Below, one piece after another: positions 27,425-40,100 of a stretch of 64,000 nt of DNA (within the stretch, counting starts at the first letter, position 1; each line of letters begins with the position of its first letter). Location: assembly GCF_963675165.1 (NCBI RefSeq), contig NC_087383.1, forward strand, positions 4,804,979 through 4,868,978. The letters are read 5' to 3'. Source of the stretch: Halichondria panicea (Eukaryota > Porifera > Demospongiae > Suberitida > Halichondriidae). Under the pieces are notes generated by a model. It did no database searches, was not told where the DNA came from, and was given only the letters and a program-made list of their open reading frames with translations. The translations under genes were made by a program, and so were the position numbers.

Positions 27425-27551
27425 GTACGTTTTGGATCCAGAGGACAGGGTCAGAAGGTCACTAATTACGATTCTTTGCAGGCGCTAGGCTGGGCCGACT
27501 CCACCCACGGAATAGCACTAACTTTCAGTTGGATCATCTGTGCTGTTGGGA
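27425..27551. promoter_or_regulatory. Divergent (bidirectional) promoter region, 127 bp
   Basis: The start codons of the CARD-SAM-Death gene (minus) and the PWWP gene (plus) are only 127 bp apart, so both promoters and 5' UTRs must lie in or overlap this interval. I see no TATA box; it is somewhat GC-richer than its surroundings. Confidence 0.6.
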
Positions 27552-30233
27552 ATGTCAGACTCTTCTGGAGATGAAGGTGCCTTGCAGATTGATATTGGGG
27601 GGAGCAGTGAGGGCATAAAGGGTGGAAGTGGTAAGATTGTTGCAGGGAAGGCCAAGAAAGGATGGAAGTCTGGAGACGTTGTCTGGGCGAAGGTCACTGG
27701 CTTCAACTACTGGCCTGCACAGGTACTCCATGGATAATAAGTAATTAAGATACTGTTAACATTGTAACCCAATACGTGTAGCTTTTTTGTAGGGTCATAA
27801 AATTAATGTACCGTATATCTTCTAATTTATCGGACACTTCTAATTACCCCGGACACTCTTTTGGGTAATTTTCGTTGTTCTAATACAACGGACACTTCAG
27901 TGCTTTAATATTGCTAAATATCCGGACAATACCGTTACATTCATAGACAGCAAGTAAGACATAGAGTGCTGCAGTTAGATAGCTTTGAGTAGCTAGTTTT
28001 AGATAGCTAGTGCAACTATTCATTCACACACTGTTCTATTAAACTTAGCTAGCTCGCATGTATGCAGCTGCTTGCTTGTTCTAATTATTCCGGACACTTC
28101 GCATGCTCTATAAAATTTGTTCCAATTATACCCAGACAATTAATTATTTTTTACTGTCTGATATAATTAGAACATAATAATTATAATTATGGTACTGTAC
28201 TTCATTAATTAAAACATTTCCCCCATAATTATTACAAAGTAGTGTCACCAAGATTTAGATGCTATGAGCTTTTCACAACACATTGAGTTGAGCTTGTGGC
28301 GGAAACTCCACTATTCGTAACGATACATACACCCGTAGGTGTTAGATGCTGTTGACGACCCACTGGTGCCGCACTGGCTGAAACAGCCACCTAGGCCAAC
28401 CTTCATGCTTGTGAGATTTTTTGGAACATACGACATGTGAGTTTCGACATGTGAATAGATGGTGCATGCGTAATTGTAGCGGTGTTATATTTTTGTCGTA
28501 GTTACATAATTATTATGATGTCTGTTTCTGCGCAGGCAATGGGTTAGCTCTAACTCAGCGGAGACTTTTGCAAAAGGGTTAAAAAAGAAATTTCATATAA
28601 AGAGCAAGCGGAAAGTATTCGTTGTGAGTTAAATATAAACAATTGTTTTACACGATTGTATTAAAATTCGGTTTTTCATCATGTTTACCTCCCCCAGAAA
28701 GCCATTAAAGAGGCTCGCTCCTTTCTGGACAATGGTAGTCTCTCAGAGGGCATGACTCTAAGACCCCCTGACCCTGTCGAAGACGATCAACCAGTCTCTG
28801 CTGACGTTCAGCTACCCAAATCCGAACAAGTGAGATGCGTACTTTTACAATATTTTATGCTCATATTATCACCCGGGGTGTGTTCTTTGGAAATTTTCCA
28901 TTGCATGTGCTCAACCTCTAACTTTCACTGTATACCGTATTACTAGAATGTTTTGCGAGAATCAAACATTTGCGAATTTTGCGAGGGTTGATCAATTCGC
29001 AACAATAAAATCTGCTTATTACTAGTAAATACACACGATCCTTGCCAGAACGCAATATAGTTACATCGCAAAGGGTCAAATTTTCTGCTGATTTGGCTCA
29101 TTCGCAAAGGTTTTTCACCCGCAAAATATTCTAGTAATACGGTAGTTAGGAATAATCACATAGTTACTTAGTAACTTGTTACCATAGCGGGAAATTTTCG
29201 TGGGGTGCAAAATTTTGCGTTTTTCGAGGGCAGAGCATTTCACGAAATTAAAAGTGGGAAACTCACACCCCAATAGCTTGCATTCACATACAAGCTACTA
29301 GTGGGTGTGGTTTCCTGGTATTGAAAACCCACGAACATTTCTGCTGAAGGTTCTGTAGTTAAGCGAAAATTTGCACCTGTGAAATTTTTTGCTATACGGT
29401 GCTACAGTGGAACCTATAAAACGGACACCATTGGGGAACAGCCTTTGGCCATTATATCCCTTCCTTGGGAGGTTTCGACTGCCAGCTAGGTATGCTCTTT
29501 GAGTCATTTCTTGCTGCAAATGAATCTTAAAGCTTTGCTAACTGCTTCTTTAGCTCATACAAGCTTTGAAAAGGCTGTAGGGACAAGCTACAGCTAGTTT
29601 TCACATTGGTGCAAAATAATGCTATCTAAGCAATAATTTTCTGCTAATTCTGGGTGTGGCTGTCCGTTCTGGGAGTTTATTTGCCATTACTAAAGCTAAT
29701 TGGGGACCAGAAAGCTGCTTGCTATACGGAGTAGAGAAGTGGCTTCTCCTGAGAGGTTGCTTTACATTGAAGTCATTGTAGTTTCAATCTGGACCTTGAG
29801 CTCTTGGCATCACACTGTAGTGTGTGCATGGTCACTTTTTTGAGGTGGTCGTTAATGAAGGTTCCACTGTACAATTTTTTGTTATAGTGATCGATCACTT
29901 CTCTCCAGATTCAATTTTTTCTTGTCGTGTTGAACTTACTTACCGTTTTTCACGCCCACACAGGACCCACCCACTATTACTGTCGACCCACTCTTGTCGA
30001 ACCACACCAGACACACATGTACGATCCCAACCACTTCTCACACCAACCCCCCTCTCTCTGGATCTCGTCGTAGGAAAGGCTCCACCCCTCGTCGGCTCTC
30101 CTCTAGCTCATCAGCACGCAGCAGTGAGGGAAGGGACACTCCCTCAGAGGTGAAAAAGGCCAAACTAGATGACGACGGAGTGCAAGCATTCACTTGTGCA
30201 CCGTTGCCACTCTCAACGGGTGGTCAGCAGTGA
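27552..30233 (+). CDS. PWWP-domain nuclear protein, 5 exons, 252 aa
   Basis: Exons: 27552-27722, 28339-28436, 28536-28623, 28698-28829 and 29964-30233 (TGA). Total 759 nt, in phase. The ATG at 27552 opens MSDSSGDEG, an acidic start. Residues about 40-135 are a PWWP domain (GDVVWAKVTGFNYWPA, then LVRFFGTYDMQWV), which in this family reads methylated histone lysines on nucleosomes; the core tetrapeptide is NYWPA rather than PWWP. The C-terminal part is Ser/Arg/Pro-rich (SGSRRRKGSTPRRLSSSSS) with a KKAK nuclear-localisation-like patch. Size and domain position recall HDGF/LEDGF relatives, but the N-terminal extension of about 40 residues and the lack of an integrase-binding domain leave the exact subfamily open. 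It shares its promoter region with the gene on its left. Confidence 0.88.
28935..29142. mobile_element. 208-bp TA-flanked MITE, CCGTATTACTAGAA ends
   Basis: Inverted ends CCGTATTACTAGAATGTTTT and its complement, flanked by TA. A near-identical copy is at 47301-47496 in a laminin-gene intron, sharing the core CACACGATCCTTGCCAGAAC. Probably a Tc1/mariner-type MITE. Confidence 0.75.
29180..29398. mobile_element. MITE of the CTATACGG family in PWWP gene intron 4
   Basis: Left CCATAGCGGGAAATTTTCG and right GAAATTTTTTGCTATACGG are inverted repeats. The inner GTGGGTGTGGTTTCCTGG matches 10956-11128 and 26871-27097. Confidence 0.6.
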
Positions 30234-33185
30234 GTGTGTGGGAACACGCGAGCCTGCAGGAATCAAAATCATAATTATCACAAGTCAAGTTTTCCAAGAA
30301 CTCAAACCAATGCTACAAGAACGTCATGATTGTATGTAGTAATATAATAATTATTGTGAATACTGATTTATTTAGCTTACCATAATTATAGCTGTTTATT
30401 TTCAAGGCACTAAAGTTTTCGAGGAGGATTGACTTCACACCTCGAAAATTTAGTGCCTCGAAAATTGGTTTACTTACGATTGAAAGACCTCTCTACTGTA
30501 GAGGTGTGGTCCTTTGAACCTCTGTCCTCGAAAATAAAATCATTTAGTGTGAGCACAATCTGCATCCGCGAAAATATATAACCCGCTACGGTATTAGCTT
30601 GCGTCACTGTACATGATATGCTTACTACGGTGCTGAAGACATGCTTATATGAACTGAATTCTTGTTAAATCCTACACTTTCATACAGACAGACCTCAGTA
30701 GTCAAATACGTGATTTTGTAAATTTGATAGCCTAATCTTAAAACTTTGACTATACTTATAATTATAGTCTGCAAGTCAATTAAATCAATGGCCTTCCATA
30801 CATCCACATGCTGGCATGTCCTCAGGGGGGAGGGGCGATTTAATCTGTCCTTGTTCTTAAAGCCAATTGTGAACAATGAAGTCAATGACGCATTGTACAT
30901 AGGCCCTGGTTTTTGTTCACCCATTATTCTATTCTTGAAAATGTGCCTATTATTCTCATAGAAATCTGATTATTCTCATAAAAATCTGCCAAAAAATGTG
31001 ACATAATTAAGACGTAGACATAAACACAGCACACAACTGACACACGACATAATTAATATAATCATGATTCAGTTTCTCAGTGTTATCTTGCTGACTTGAA
31101 CTGATCCAAAGTATTCACCTTCAGCCATTTTTGCCATGAGAACGTCGTTATGCAAAACTTAATGTAATGATATTTACCAAAAATGAACATTGTAGCCTTA
31201 CAATTATTCTTTAGACACCTTAGTATTAGCATAGATACTCTACTATCTATGGTATTAGGTAGGTAGATGGCAGAAGTAAAGTGTATGCTAAAATTATTCC
31301 GAGCATAATTTATTAGGCCTACATTTGTACATGTACATTAGTATTAGTGCTGTCACATGATATCTAGTAGACCTTGAACCTTTTTTTTTATTATTACAGT
31401 CATACTTTCGCCCATGTACCGATTTACTTTTCTTTTTGCTCAAAATGTCTACCCATTAATTTAGTGTCTTTTTGTACTCATTTGCAAAACTTAATTTGTA
31501 CCCATTTTTCCAGTGTTAAACTCATGTTATGATTGGTTATGATTATACTCTATGATTAAGTATATACACACAGTCGCACGACATGTCACATAAATGGCAT
31601 TTGTGAGCGAAATAATTATATTGACAGACTTCACTAATTTTCCATAATGTACGCATTGCTTCAGAGTGTCTGTTTTCATTATAGATTGATGAAAAGTCAA
31701 GCTCCTGGGGAGAATAAAATATAAAACATTGTGTCCCAAGCGATCTCGTTGAGGATGAGTGTCGACCAGAGCTGGGCTAATTAAAAGGGGATAAGTATAT
31801 ACATGTATATACTTTACCCATAGATTGGGGGGATCTTCAGTTGAACGGGTGAAAATATTTACCTCACATTAAGCACTTAATTGTTTATATCACAAGAGAG
31901 GTAGTCTACATGTAGCAGTTAAGTGACAGTTTCCGAATCGACGAGTCCACTTGTTGTGTTGACACTGAGCACCAGTATATAAGAGTCATTGAGCATTGGG
32001 AACTGTCGTTACGGTAACAGTCACAGGCTCGGCTCCATTAGAATGTTACATCTGAGAACAGGCTCAAGCATAATGATATGGTCGTTTTCAGGATCAATTG
32101 CATATATAATAATTATCATTTCAGCAGGGTTATTGGGTATGCGCTTGGAGAAGGACTGTATGCATGAGAGTTCAAGTTGGAGGGTCAGCTGGACAGTGAT
32201 GCATTTGGACCTGGAGAGAATACATCACATATAAATGTTAATATGCGACGTTGCCATAACATAAAAATAAATCGTTAAATCAAGTATTACTAACAGTTAT
32301 ATAGCTAGCACCATAATTGTATCGTGTAGTAATATAATACTATGCCATTAGTTTGTAGTGTTGCAATCAGTAGTAAATTGCATAATTGCCAAAGAGGTCC
32401 TAGCTTGCACCATGACCAGTTTGTTCCGTAGCTACAAGCTGAAGTTAATAGCCAGCAGCTCTAAATGCAAAACTGATGAAGTGTCCTTGCGAAAATTAAA
32501 CAATTTTAGCCACAAGTCTAATTCCCCGGAGGCTTCTTGGGGGAGAAGGTGACAATTTTCAGTACAGCCCCCCCGCCTCTGATTTTGGCTCCTTTTTTGA
32601 CAGGCGGTGCGTGACAAATAAATTATTTGCTACTAGTGTTTTTTCTAAAGCTTGATCTTGCTGTGTTTACCTTCAAAGGGTACTTAAACAGCGATAGTTC
32701 GGTATCTTCTGGACGAAACTGTTCCAAACGCCTGTCAGTCGAATTCTAGTGGGATCGTCCATCATTTACTTACTTTTGTTGGCTGAAATTTGAGGTAACG
32801 TAAAATGCTTTCCGTGTATTGCCTGTTATCTTTTAGAAGAGCAGCTTTTATGCTAGCTAATCCCCAACAATTCTAATAGAAGCTCGTGGCCATGTCTAAT
32901 AAGAGCACTTCTTTTGTGTTCTATTTAGTGCCTATGACTAGGTAGACATTTTGTGTTAGTTTACGGTTGTAATTTACTAGATTTTTGTGCGATTGAGTTG
33001 CTCCTGCATGCTGTTAATGTTAGCATGCAAGAGCCAATATTTAAATGTTAGGGCAGTCCATGTTATTATGGACTCTTGATGTTAGGGCTTGAGAAAGCAG
33101 CATGTTAATATTAAAGTTTTCAGTATTATTTATGCTTGATTCATGTTCTACTTCCAACCCGCCCCCCTCAATCACAACAGGTTCG
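30234..33185. other. Intergenic and 5' UTR region
   Basis: No coding exon was recognised in about 2.95 kb. At about 30400-30600 lies a repeat built on CGAAAATTTAGTGCCTCGAA that recurs at about 47165-47300. A T-run is at 31381-31389. A GTAACG donor-like site follows GCTGAAATTTGAG near 32793, and the next gene's first coding exon has its acceptor at 33179-33180, so a 5' UTR exon probably ends near 32793. Confidence 0.5.
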
Positions 33186-35775
33186 ATGACTTACACACCT
33201 AACAGTCGCACAACCATTGACCAAGAGGTCTTCAAATGGGTAAAGCAGCAAAAGCAAAAAGACAAGGTTGTTACAGTCAATCTAATACGTCAAAAAGCTT
33301 TCGAACTAGGTCAAGAACTAGATCCAAACTTTAAAGCATCCTTGAATTGGTACAACAATTGGAAAAAGCGCTATAACTACTGTGAATCTCCTGAAGCTGA
33401 GGCTCTGAAACATAAAAAGAGACACTACACAGCAGCTTTCAAGCTTCATGCTGTCCAAAGAGCTGCTGAGATGGAGTCGGCCAGTCAGGCTGCATTGGAG
33501 CTGGATGTATCGAGGAGGTGTCTTCAGAGGTGGACGGAAGAGGTTGAGCTCATCTCCAGCGTGGCCGAACATTCATCCAACGCTGTATACAGGTGAGAAA
33601 GCGTGTCCTTTGCTGAAAGCAAGACTGTTGTGGTTACCACTTAAAGGTATGCATGTGTGATTGTACAATTCCGTAATGAAAGGTAGTTCTATAGATATAC
33701 TGCTCGTTGCCAAGATAGTATACATGTTCATGTTTAGTTTATTTGATAATCATACGTGTGCTCCCACCAGACGCCCGGGTCAGGGTCGGAAGGTTGTTGA
33801 CGAGAATCTGGATAAGGAATTAGTAGAGTGGCTGAAAGAGGCCTGGAAACAAGGGGCAAACATCACTGTGAACATGATTCGAGAGAAAGCAATTGAAATG
33901 TCTCATGCATCTAGCTTTAAAGCCTCTCTGGGATGGTACATGAAATGGCAGAAAAGACATGGCATTGACTTGAAAGAACGCACATGCAACCCACCAGCTA
34001 GTGAGACAGCGTCACCACTCAAGCTACGTCTATTACAAGATGGAGAGGTGTTTTCTTACAGTCCAAGTGCCCCGGCCAGAAAAAAACGCAAGACAAATAA
34101 ATCAAGATTGAGTTATGACGATGAGGCTCTGTTAGAGAATGATGAAGAGTTTGATCGGCAGCTGCTCACCTGGTTGGTCGAAAGATGGGAGGCGGGAGAT
34201 ATAGTGACGGACAAGATGGTGAAGGATCGAGCAATGGAGCTCACCACTAACCCAGACTTCAAGTCCACTAAACCATGGCTGATGGCCTGGAAGAGAAAGT
34301 ACAACATCTCTCTAGAAAATCAGGTACATGTATTGTGCTGCATTTTGTGTGCTACAGCTTAATTGTGTGCATTTACAGTTACATATTAATTATGTATACA
34401 TTGTAAATTAAGTGTTTGTGTTGTAACATTTGAATGACAGCTTGTACCATATTTTAAGTGACCTACATGTTTGTACGTAACGTGTAGATTGTAGCTGCTG
34501 AGTATTTTTATATGCTTATGCTCCGCCCTTCCCCACTTAGACATACGGCAATGAGGGTGATGATGAAGCTGAAGAGATCATTGAAGCAAGTGAGGTGTAC
34601 GACCAACAAGTGTTGCTGGAAGACCAACAGGGACCCTCCACTTCTGGGGCTACTGAAGACCCTCTCACACCCACTAAAGAAGAGGCTGCCACTGCTCTAG
34701 CATCTCTCTCAGCCGAGGATCACGAAGCTACTGGTATCGAAATTGCCGAAGCTCTTCAAAAACTAGCCAATGCTTTTGGAATTGCAACTCAGGATGGAGC
34801 TAAAGAGGCCATGGCCCAATTAACCGCTGCTTATCAAGGGGAAAACCCCGAGTTCCTTCTTGAGGGTGGTGAGCAAGTTGCTGTTGAGGAGGTTATCTCT
34901 GAGGAAGTGGTCACCGATGAGCCTATGGTTGTCATTGAGGAGAGTGCAATACCCAGCACAGAGTCCTTGGTCAGCGAAATCACCACTACCCCTGTGATTA
35001 GTGTCTCAACGAGCTCTACTTCTGGGGACAGTATTGTGATTGAGACCCACACTGCACCTATAGTGAGCATTAGAACCTCAGAGCAAATCCAGGTATGAAT
35101 AATCTTAGAGTACATGTACATGCAATTGACCATGTATTTGTTGTAAAAAAAAGATTTGTCATTCTAATGGGCATACACCATGGTGAACCAAAGTATTGTT
35201 CCAGGTAACATCAACACAACTCCATACATCTATGTGCTCTGAAGAGGTACAAATTCAGCCTGAACAGTTGCACGTATCCAGTGAAAGTATGGTGGTAGCG
35301 ACTAGCTCCTCTGCTGAGGGGTATATCAGTGAGGAGGTGATCATCAGCGAGCCGGCTGAGGACAATGAAGATGTGGAAGTGTTGGTGGAAGAGGACGGAT
35401 CGGGCATCGTGTTTGTGCCAACCACATCACAGGTGAGTGATATACATAATAGGGAGTAGGAAAAGTTGTTTTACGAAAATGTCAAATGAAGTTTGCAATG
35501 AAAATATAAGTGTATTGTGAAGGAGTTACTAAGACAAATTGTGGTTTGGGTGATGAGTGGCACAATTACTGTATGCTAGCGTGTTGTAGTCTACATGTAT
35601 GTTATTCCACCTGTTTGATTTACATTCTAATTATAGGCTGCCTAACCCTTTGAAATAGGTCAGGTACTCACTGTATGCCACCAATTCCCTGTTCAGTTTC
35701 TTGTTCGTGGCTTTGTTATTACTCTCCGCTAACTTCTACTTTACACACGTACTACATATCCTTTCCACACACACG

Positions 35776-35828
<53 letters not shown>

Positions 35829-36715
35829 CACACACACACACAACACACAAATAATTATGCTTAGGAGCAGCCATCTTCAATGTCAGCTATCACTGTCTCA
35901 AGTGACCCCACTATCATCACTGAGGTCGTCACAACTAGTGAAATAACGTCAACTCCTATCGTTAGTGACTTCCACATCCCTGGAAATCAGGTGCCTTTCT
36001 CATACTAAGGACACTACATGTACCGTGTAACAGGAAAATTGGGCGAGTGTTTATCGAATGAGCCATTTGAACCATTGGTGTCTCAAGCGTGGCTACACTA
36101 CGTAGGGCAATGATGTTGCATCCACCTTTTTAATTTGACGAATTTTGGCCAATTTTCCTGTTATAAGGCTCCGTAAATTTCTACTTTTTCGAAAATAAGC
36201 CGATCCCACCTATAGCTGCTGCATAGCATGTACTTTGTTTGGATGGGCGTGATCTCGGTAGAGCACGCCATCCAAACACCAATCCTACTGATTTCTAGGC
36301 CAACAGACTGCATCGTGTGTTTTGGTCCCCATGGCATACACCCTCATTTCGCCCTGAAACTCCTCTAGTAGATGTACAGTTAATCACATGTACATTACTT
36401 CTACTGTCATGTTTAATCTCCCTATAACAGGAGGTGACAATTGAGAATGTATCTCTAGCTACCCTCTCGTCAGCTTCCCCTCGGGAACTAATCGACATCG
36501 TACAAGAGTCCATCACGGGAGTAAACTCAGAAGAAGTAAAAGACATTGCTGTGAAAGTTTACGATGATGACTTCACGCAAAAGGTAGTCGCTCGTGCTAA
36601 GGAATTGGACTCTGTACCTCAAGCAGCTGCTGAATTTTCTTTGCCGCGGAGAGTTGTGGCCAGCTGGCTTGTTGAAAAGACTAAGGCTTCAAAGACAGCA
36701 GAAGGAAAGCGCTAA
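33186..36715 (+). CDS. Multi-HTH protein: CENP-B/Tc5-type and Brinker/Psq-type domains, 716 aa
   Basis: Exons: 33186-33592, 33771-34323, 34541-35092, 35205-35432, 35865-35990 and 36431-36715 (TAA). Total 2151 nt, in phase. I chose the ATG at 33186 because an acceptor (CAATCACAACAG) lies just upstream; an earlier in-frame ATG at 33102 would fall in the 5' intron. Three CENP-B/Tc5-type helix-turn-helix units follow one pattern (W-K, VT-N-IR-KA, F-AS--W---W-KR-): residues about 10-62, 150-202 and 260-312. A Brinker/Psq-type unit follows the first (YTAAFKLHAVQRAAEMES...RRCLQRW) and a second ends the protein (DDFTQKVVARAKELDS...RRVVASW). Between them lie about 300 acidic, Ser/Thr/Val-rich residues typical of activation regions. 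A basic KKRKTNK lies near residue 240. No DDE catalytic domain is seen, so this looks like a transposase-derived DNA-binding regulator. Function unknown. Confidence 0.85.
35768..35850. repeat. (CA)n microsatellite in intron 4
   Basis: Imperfect CA tract ending 14 bp before the acceptor of the fifth exon of the multi-HTH gene. Confidence 0.9.
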
Positions 36716-37132
36716 AAATATTCAAGGACATTATTGATCCGAATAATTATATCACATTTGTTAATTAAGCCGGAATTGTTGCTATTATTTATAAGCATGA
36801 GCTGTTTTTATTATTATTCAGTCATAGTCCATAATTATGTTGCCATTCTTCCAGAGAAAGATATACGCAAACAATTTAGTCCCGCTAGTATATACAGTGC
36901 AAGTATGCATGGGTACAGCACAGCACGTACAGCAACATGTCTCACAAATGTAGAAAAGTGTTGTAAAAGTAAGTAGTAGATTTACATGTATGTAAAATAC
37001 ATACTGTACATGTAATCTACAACCTATATATATAGTTGGCTAACAAAATACCTCGAATTAAAGCCGTGCATAAGCCTTATTCTGCCAGTGATAATCTGCA
37101 GCCGGCCAGTTGACCTATTGCAAAATTAATTA
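36716..37132. other. Short intergenic region before the laminin-like gene
   Basis: 417 bp with no gene. It must hold the 3' UTR of the multi-HTH gene and the promoter of the laminin-like gene. TACATGTATGTAAAATACAT at about 36984 is an imperfect palindrome. Confidence 0.5.
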
Positions 37133-40100
37133 ATGGTGCATGGTAGAACTAAAATGATGGCCAAGGTTCTCGTCATATGTCTGCTGTATTTTGTGGATGC
37201 TCTTCATGCCCAAGAGATTGTCCAGATCCCTGTGACCACTGCTGTAGCCCAAGGACCATGCTGTGCAGAGTGCTCTGGTGGATTGAAAAACTGTATTGAG
37301 CTGTTTCTCCAGGGATTTAGTACTGAACCTTGTACAATGATTATATGCAACTTCAGTGCACCAGAGGTGATTGATGGAAACTCTGAAACAGGACTGGACT
37401 TGAATGCAATCATAGCAATCAATGGAGATGTAGTGGGAATGTCATCTATTGATCTGGAGCTCGGATCTTCTGTGAGACATAGACAATTCTACGTCTATTC
37501 ACCACTGTTACTATTAAAGCACTGTTATCATTATTATTATTATGGTTGACCAATTAACCATTCATGCAGCACTATAATATACTTTATAATAGAGACGTTT
37601 GGAATTTAAAACAGTATGGGAAAGAGTGCATGTATGACTGTGATTGTAAATGTTTGCAGTTGTATGTACTGGATGAAGTACGTATTGAGAGGTCTTCAAA
37701 CATTTCCGTGCTCTTGTCTCTCCAAGTGTCTCAAGATGGGTTAACCTTCACTCAAGTTGCTAAGAGCAGCAGAGAAATAGACGGAGGAGAGGTGGGTTAC
37801 TGATAGCACTATCGCCACTTTACAGATGCTACCCTTTTGTAATTTTTAGTCCCATTCCTTGGTAGTACAGTGAGAGCATACTGAGCACATAACCCAGAGG
37901 CCGATAGATCAAAAATACTCACAATCATAATTATAGTAGTAGCTTGCTAACATGACATGTGCATTATTATTGCAGGTTTTCAACCTTTCGTCAATACAAG
38001 GAGAGGTTTGTTGAGCTCTATATGAATGTCTATTCACATCTGACTTAGGTTAACAACGTAATAGGATCTAAGAGGGAGCATATGGCACCACATTTTCATG
38101 TGTAAACAAACTGCTATTAGAGGCTTCATTGAACCCTCACACACTTAACCACATGAAGAGCTGTGAAACACACACAGCTCCTGATGTGTGTAACTTGCCA
38201 TGCTGATCTCTCTTGCACAGGTTTCTTACATTGCTGCTGATGTAAGGCTGAGTCTGAATGATAATTTGACTAACCCAGTAAGTGGCTGAGAACTGTGTTT
38301 GTACCTCTAAAGTGTGTGTACCTCTAAGGACTACCGCATACACTGCCCATGTGCACATGCAGCAGGGATAGCGGCCACATGCGTGTATCATAAATAATGT
38401 ACTCACCTATATTATTGTATACAGCCCACATAATTTATTATGTATGGATCTGATTCCTTAAACTAAACTAACTTTTTTGAACCTCAGCTCCCTGTTGTCA
38501 CGGAGATAACAGTATTTGGAGTGGAGGTGGGGTGTGGGGTGTGTGTGGACCAGTTGTTGGACTCACTGTCTAACCTCACTGCTCTAATAAACACTGGATT
38601 CGATCTTCTTCCCAGCAGTGGGTCGGTGGAGCTTCTCAGACTAGGGATTGAGGATGTTCAGGTACAGTACGCCACATATTTATTAGTTTAATTGTGTGCA
38701 GGTTACCAAGTAGGTGCTCTTGAACCACAATAATTATGTATACTCCTATCATACATGTATAGCTACACACTCAACATCTGATTCTCCCCACCCCACAGTC
38801 CACTGTAAATCATCTTGAGGGGACGTTACTGGTTCTGGAAGTTGTTCTTGGGAGAAGGGAGCCATTAGAAGAAAACGTAACGCTTGTAAGTGAACGATCA
38901 AGTTGTCAATTATTATAGTTTGAGGCAGTTTCATTAAACACTAACAAGTTTGAAGCAGGAAGTCATAATTTATGTAGTTGTTTTGGTTAGTATATGCACA
39001 GCAGGTGAAAGCGTACTGGGCCTATATTCTGGAATTCGATCAATCGAAGCATATATATCCCCTCTACTTTTATAATTGATCAGTAACTACTAGTAGAACA
39101 TCATCTATATAAGTATCTGTATACATGTGTGTGAAAAAACAAGTGCTGCAGTGCAAGTATCAGTAGCAGAGTGGTGTAGTGGAAGTGTGTTGGGCCAGGT
39201 TGATGGATCAAAACCATACCACCCTCTGCTCTTCAGCCTGTTTCTGTTTCTCACACAGGCTCCGACAGTGCTCCGCTATGACCTGCTGCTTACCCCATCC
39301 ATTCAAGAGAAGCTAGACAACGTGCAATCTCTTCTTGATAACATTTCTTCTGTAAGTGCTGCTAAAATTTTCGTTCGTTTTAAGGCCACGTACAGCCATA
39401 TACGTATAGCTACGCACACTCTGTTTTGGCATGGTAGGAATCATGGGGATCGAGTGTTTTCTATCGCAGAGTTTCCACTGAACTTGTTAACACTTCTGTC
39501 TTTTCCAGGTGGAATTGAACACTGTAGATCTTGCCTTGTCGCTTAGGGGTGTTGAAAATGATGTCAGCAGTGAGCTCACCCGGACTAGGGAACTTAATGA
39601 CAGTATCATGGGTGAGAATAACATGCAATTCATTTTTTAGATACGTATATTACATGTACTCTATGCATTACAAAATATAAATTCGCTACAAAATAGCCTT
39701 AGACTGTGATATTACTTGCATGTAAATATGGCTGTCTTCTCTACACCATGCACATGCATGAACAGATTTTGAATCTACTCTGAACGCGACATTCAATCAG
39801 ATCACTGATGAACTAGCTCTCCTACTTGCGGCCCTCAATGAAACCACCCTTATCCATGCAACCATCACAAGCCGAAACTACTCTGCCATATCCACACAAC
39901 TAGACTCCTACCAAAACCTCGTCAACTCAGCACTGTCGCAGTCTCAATTTCTGCTTTTGCAAGTGGAGGCATTAAATGAAAGAGTAACGGATGTAGTAAC
40001 GAGGTTGGGTGAGCTGGAGAATTTGCTAACTGCAGCTAGGAACAGGGCATTGGAGAGTAGTGAGAGAGCACAGCAGGCACTGAATGAAACACAAGTAGCA

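Noticed and set aside
30625-30961. Overlapping open frames of 99 aa (-) and 71 aa (+)
   Set aside because: Mutual antisense shadows in AT-rich intergenic DNA; no domain or splice evidence.
39165-39230. Functional tRNA gene
   Set aside because: The anticodon arm is missing and extra bases break the 3' side, so it cannot fold as a working tRNA.
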